This document shows, piece after piece, positions 21,263-23,211 of a stretch of DNA of 23,211 bases. Position 1 is the stretch's first letter; every line of letters starts with the position of its first letter. The notes beneath the pieces were generated by a model. That model saw only the letters and a program-made list of their open reading frames with translations, did not search any database and was not told the origin of the DNA. Origin of the DNA: Bilophila sp964538355 (GTDB lineage: Bacteria; Desulfobacterota; Desulfovibrionia; Desulfovibrionales; Desulfovibrionaceae); assembly GCA_964538355.1 (NCBI GenBank), contig CAZIFC010000036.1, positions 1-23,211 on the forward strand, written 5' to 3'. Position numbers and translations under genes: made by a program.

Positions 21263-23107
21263 ATGCTCAAAACGTGCAAGGTGCTATGCTTGGCTGTATT
21301 CCTATCGTTTAGCCTCCCCTCCTTTGCTTTCTCGGTGCCATTCACGGCAGAATGGCAAGCGGATCTGGTAGCTCGGCCCTCAGCTCTGCCGGGCGATGCC
21401 GGGCTCGTGCTGGATGCCCGCCAAGAGGCGCGCGGCGAAGGGTATATTCCTTCATCTGTCAGGGTTGACTGGAAAGCATTTTACACCAGGGACGGCAAGA
21501 CCCTGTTACCCCCGGATGAACGTAAAAAGCTGTTGGCCGCTCTGGGCGTAACTGGCGGCGACAACATTATCGTTTACGACGACGGCCCGAAAGATGGCGG
21601 CGCGTTTATGGTGTTCTGGCTGCTGGAGTCCGTCGGGATCAAGAAGGTACGCGTTCTGGAAGGGGGATTCCCCGCCTACAAACGCGCGGGCGGGAAAGTG
21701 GTTGATGCCCCGGCAACGCCTCAACCTGGGAACATCACAGGCGAGGCTTCTGGCGACATTGCGGTATCACTCTCTCGTTTTGTGGATATGTTCGGCGAGT
21801 ACGATTTGATGATTATCGACCCCCGCTCTGATGAAGAATACAACGGGTGGCCCCTGAACAACGAAAAAAGAGGCGGCCATATCCGTACCGCCATCAGCTA
21901 TGATCCCCTGTGGGCGTATACGGCTGACGGCACCTTCAAGCAGGAGCAGGATATCCGCCTGACAATGTACAGAAAAGGCATTACGCCGGAAAAGCGATTT
22001 TTAACCTATTCCAATTTTGATACGCGCGCCGCCGCCATGTATTACCTGTTGCGGGTAATGGGCTATCAGCATGTGGGGCAGGCAGATTTTACCCTGAATG
22101 TATGGGCAGAGAACGCCCTCTTGCCCATGTCCTCAGCCAAAAACTGGAAGGCTTTGGTAAGCCCGGAATGGGTATATGAACTGATCACCACAGGCAAGGC
22201 CCTGACGTTTGAAAATAAAAAATATGCTGTATACGACATCAGTTTCGGTACGAGCTATGCTGAAAAGCGACGGGAGCTGGCCGGAGGGGTAGGCACTGTC
22301 AACCCTTCGGATCTCGCCTATAAGGCCGGCCATATTCCCGGTGCGTTCCATATGGATTCTGATACCATCGAGGATAAGACACGCTATTGGGATCTGGCGA
22401 CTCCAGATACGCTTTTCCCGAACCTGGCCCAAAAGGGCATCGATATCGACACGACAGTTATCCTGTATGGTCATGGTGCTCCCATTGGCGCGAGCTTTAC
22501 CTTCTGGGCACTGAAAACGGCTGGAGTCAAGGATGTCCGTTTGTTGAACGGCAGCTTCGACCGCTGGGTTGCCAAGGGGCTGCCCGTAGAAACGCACGTC
22601 AATACGCCCGTGCCTGTGAAAGATTTCGGCCTGAAGGGTGCGTGGGGGAATCCCCAGTACAATATCAGCGTAGACCAGGCCGCCGCCATGTTGAAAGATC
22701 CAGATGCACGGGTGGTATCCATCCGCCACTGGCCAGAATATACCGGGCAGGTGGTATTGCACGCGTATATCCCAGACAAGGGCGAGGCCTTGGGCACCTA
22801 TTGGGGCAGAGCCGGGTTTGGCAAGAACACTTCAAATCTCACCTTTTATATGGATGAGGACGGCAGCTACCGTAGCTATACCGAAGTCGCCAAAATGTGG
22901 TCGGATCTGGATGTCTTGCCCAGCTATAAGGTGGCCTTTTCCTGCGGTACCGGCCCTCGGGCCTCGACAGGCTGGTTCTTCTCCTACCTGATGGGCTGGC
23001 CCCATACGGCACTTTTCGATAGCGGCTGGCTCGGATGGAGCGAGGGCAAGCCCTCATCGCCCCGGCCTTCCCAGAACATCTGGAATTCCGTACATCCCAG
23101 CAACTGA
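21263..23107 (+). CDS. Exported four-module rhodanese (sulfurtransferase-like) protein
   Basis: A 614-residue protein with a signal peptide (basic MLKTCK, hydrophobic core, cleavage near residue 22-24), so it acts in the periplasm. Four rhodanese-like modules can be traced at about 35-142, 165-285, 298-445 and 466-597, each with its D-x-R or equivalent strand (LDARQEA, IDPRSDEEY, YDISFG, VSIRHWPEY), a GHIPGA-type motif and a loop after a V-I-x-Y strand. The active-site loop holds Asp/Gly in module 1 (YDDGPKDGG), Ser/Asn in module 2 (YSNFDTRAA), Gly-His in module 3 (YGHGAPIGA), and only module 4 has the catalytic cysteine, Cys561 in SCGTGPRAS. Cys561 is the only cysteine of the mature protein. 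The ATG at 21263 has AAAGGAG at 21251-21257; an upstream GTG at 21209 is less likely. Sulfane-sulfur transfer is inferred. Confidence 0.88.
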   Translation: MLKTCKVLCLAVFLSFSLPSFAFSVPFTAEWQADLVARPSALPGDAGLVLDARQEARGEGYIPSSVRVDWKAFYTRDGKTLLPPDERKKLLAALGVTGGDNIIVYDDGPKDGGAFMVFWLLESVGIKKVRVLEGGFPAYKRAGGKVVDAPATPQPGNITGEASGDIAVSLSRFVDMFGEYDLMIIDPRSDEEYNGWPLNNEKRGGHIRTAISYDPLWAYTADGTFKQEQDIRLTMYRKGITPEKRFLTYSNFDTRAAAMYYLLRVMGYQHVGQADFTLNVWAENALLPMSSAKNWKALVSPEWVYELITTGKALTFENKKYAVYDISFGTSYAEKRRELAGGVGTVNPSDLAYKAGHIPGAFHMDSDTIEDKTRYWDLATPDTLFPNLAQKGIDIDTTVILYGHGAPIGASFTFWALKTAGVKDVRLLNGSFDRWVAKGLPVETHVNTPVPVKDFGLKGAWGNPQYNISVDQAAAMLKDPDARVVSIRHWPEYTGQVVLHAYIPDKGEALGTYWGRAGFGKNTSNLTFYMDEDGSYRSYTEVAKMWSDLDVLPSYKVAFSCGTGPRASTGWFFSYLMGWPHTALFDSGWLGWSEGKPSSPRPSQNIWNSVHPSN

Positions 23108-23112
23108 TGCCA

Positions 23113-23150
23113 AACAGGGTATGTGAAGGATGTCCTCCGCATACCCTGTT
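23113..23150 (+). terminator. Terminator-like hairpin after the rhodanese gene
   Basis: AACAGGGTATG (23113-23123) pairs perfectly with CATACCCTGTT (23140-23150) over eleven bases, with a 16-base loop. It starts six bases after the stop codon. No T tract follows, so termination may be inefficient or the hairpin may protect the 3' end. Confidence 0.6.
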
Positions 23151-23211
23151 CATCTGGCGCAAGCCTTCCGCAGCGATACACCGTGCTTTCCCATGAAAGA
23201 CCTGTCGGGAA
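23151..23211. other. Window end, no feature seen
   Basis: The last 61 bases hold no recognisable gene, promoter or repeat. Any following gene starts beyond the window. Confidence 0.5.

Overview
The window looks like part of the chromosome of a fairly GC-rich Gram-negative bacterium. Protein style (a gsi-type peptide importer, a cytosolic-type arylsulfotransferase, a multi-rhodanese exported protein, many regulators) makes me think of a Desulfovibrionaceae-like or gut-associated sulfur-metabolising proteobacterium such as Bilophila or Desulfovibrio. This is an impression from protein resemblance, not a demonstrated assignment. There is no phage, integrase, transposase or CRISPR array.

Layout. 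(1) 1-800: a complete tRNA-Leu(CAG) with its terminator, then on the minus strand a 29-residue membrane microprotein gene with its own ribosome site and terminator, preceded by a doubtful small secreted-protein ORF. (2) 1318-9977, plus strand: a seven-gene peptide/glutathione uptake and salvage cluster: iaaA (isoaspartyl peptidase), gsiA, gsiB, gsiC, gsiD (ABC importer), a P1/DmpA-family aminopeptidase and a DppA-type D-aminopeptidase. A terminator-like hairpin plus a promoter candidate lie between iaaA and gsiA, and a strong hairpin separates gsiB from gsiC. (3) 10094-14002: a minus-strand pair, arylsulfotransferase then MFS transporter, divergent from a Crp/Fnr-family regulator; the shared upstream region carries an inverted repeat that could be the operator. 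(4) 14483-16201: a Tat-exported YtcJ-like amidohydrolase. (5) 20387-16275, minus strand: a three-gene signalling operon of NarL-type response regulator, dipeptide-type solute-binding protein and NarX-like histidine kinase, with overlapping genes and no ABC permease. (6) 21263-23107: an exported protein built of four rhodanese modules, only the last of which keeps a catalytic cysteine, behind a long AT-rich, structured leader with two promoter candidates.

How they work together. The gsi cluster imports short peptides (glutathione in the E. coli counterpart), and its three hydrolases all attack bonds that ordinary peptidases leave: beta-aspartyl, beta-amino/D-amino N-termini, and D-amino acids. 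The sulfotransferase/MFS/Crp unit looks like a regulated uptake-and-conversion module for a sulfated or phenolic compound. The RR-SBP-HK operon is most simply read as a periplasmic ligand sensor in which the binding protein is the receptor. The rhodanese protein would handle sulfane sulfur in the envelope. Functions are assigned from family resemblance read by eye; no database search was run.
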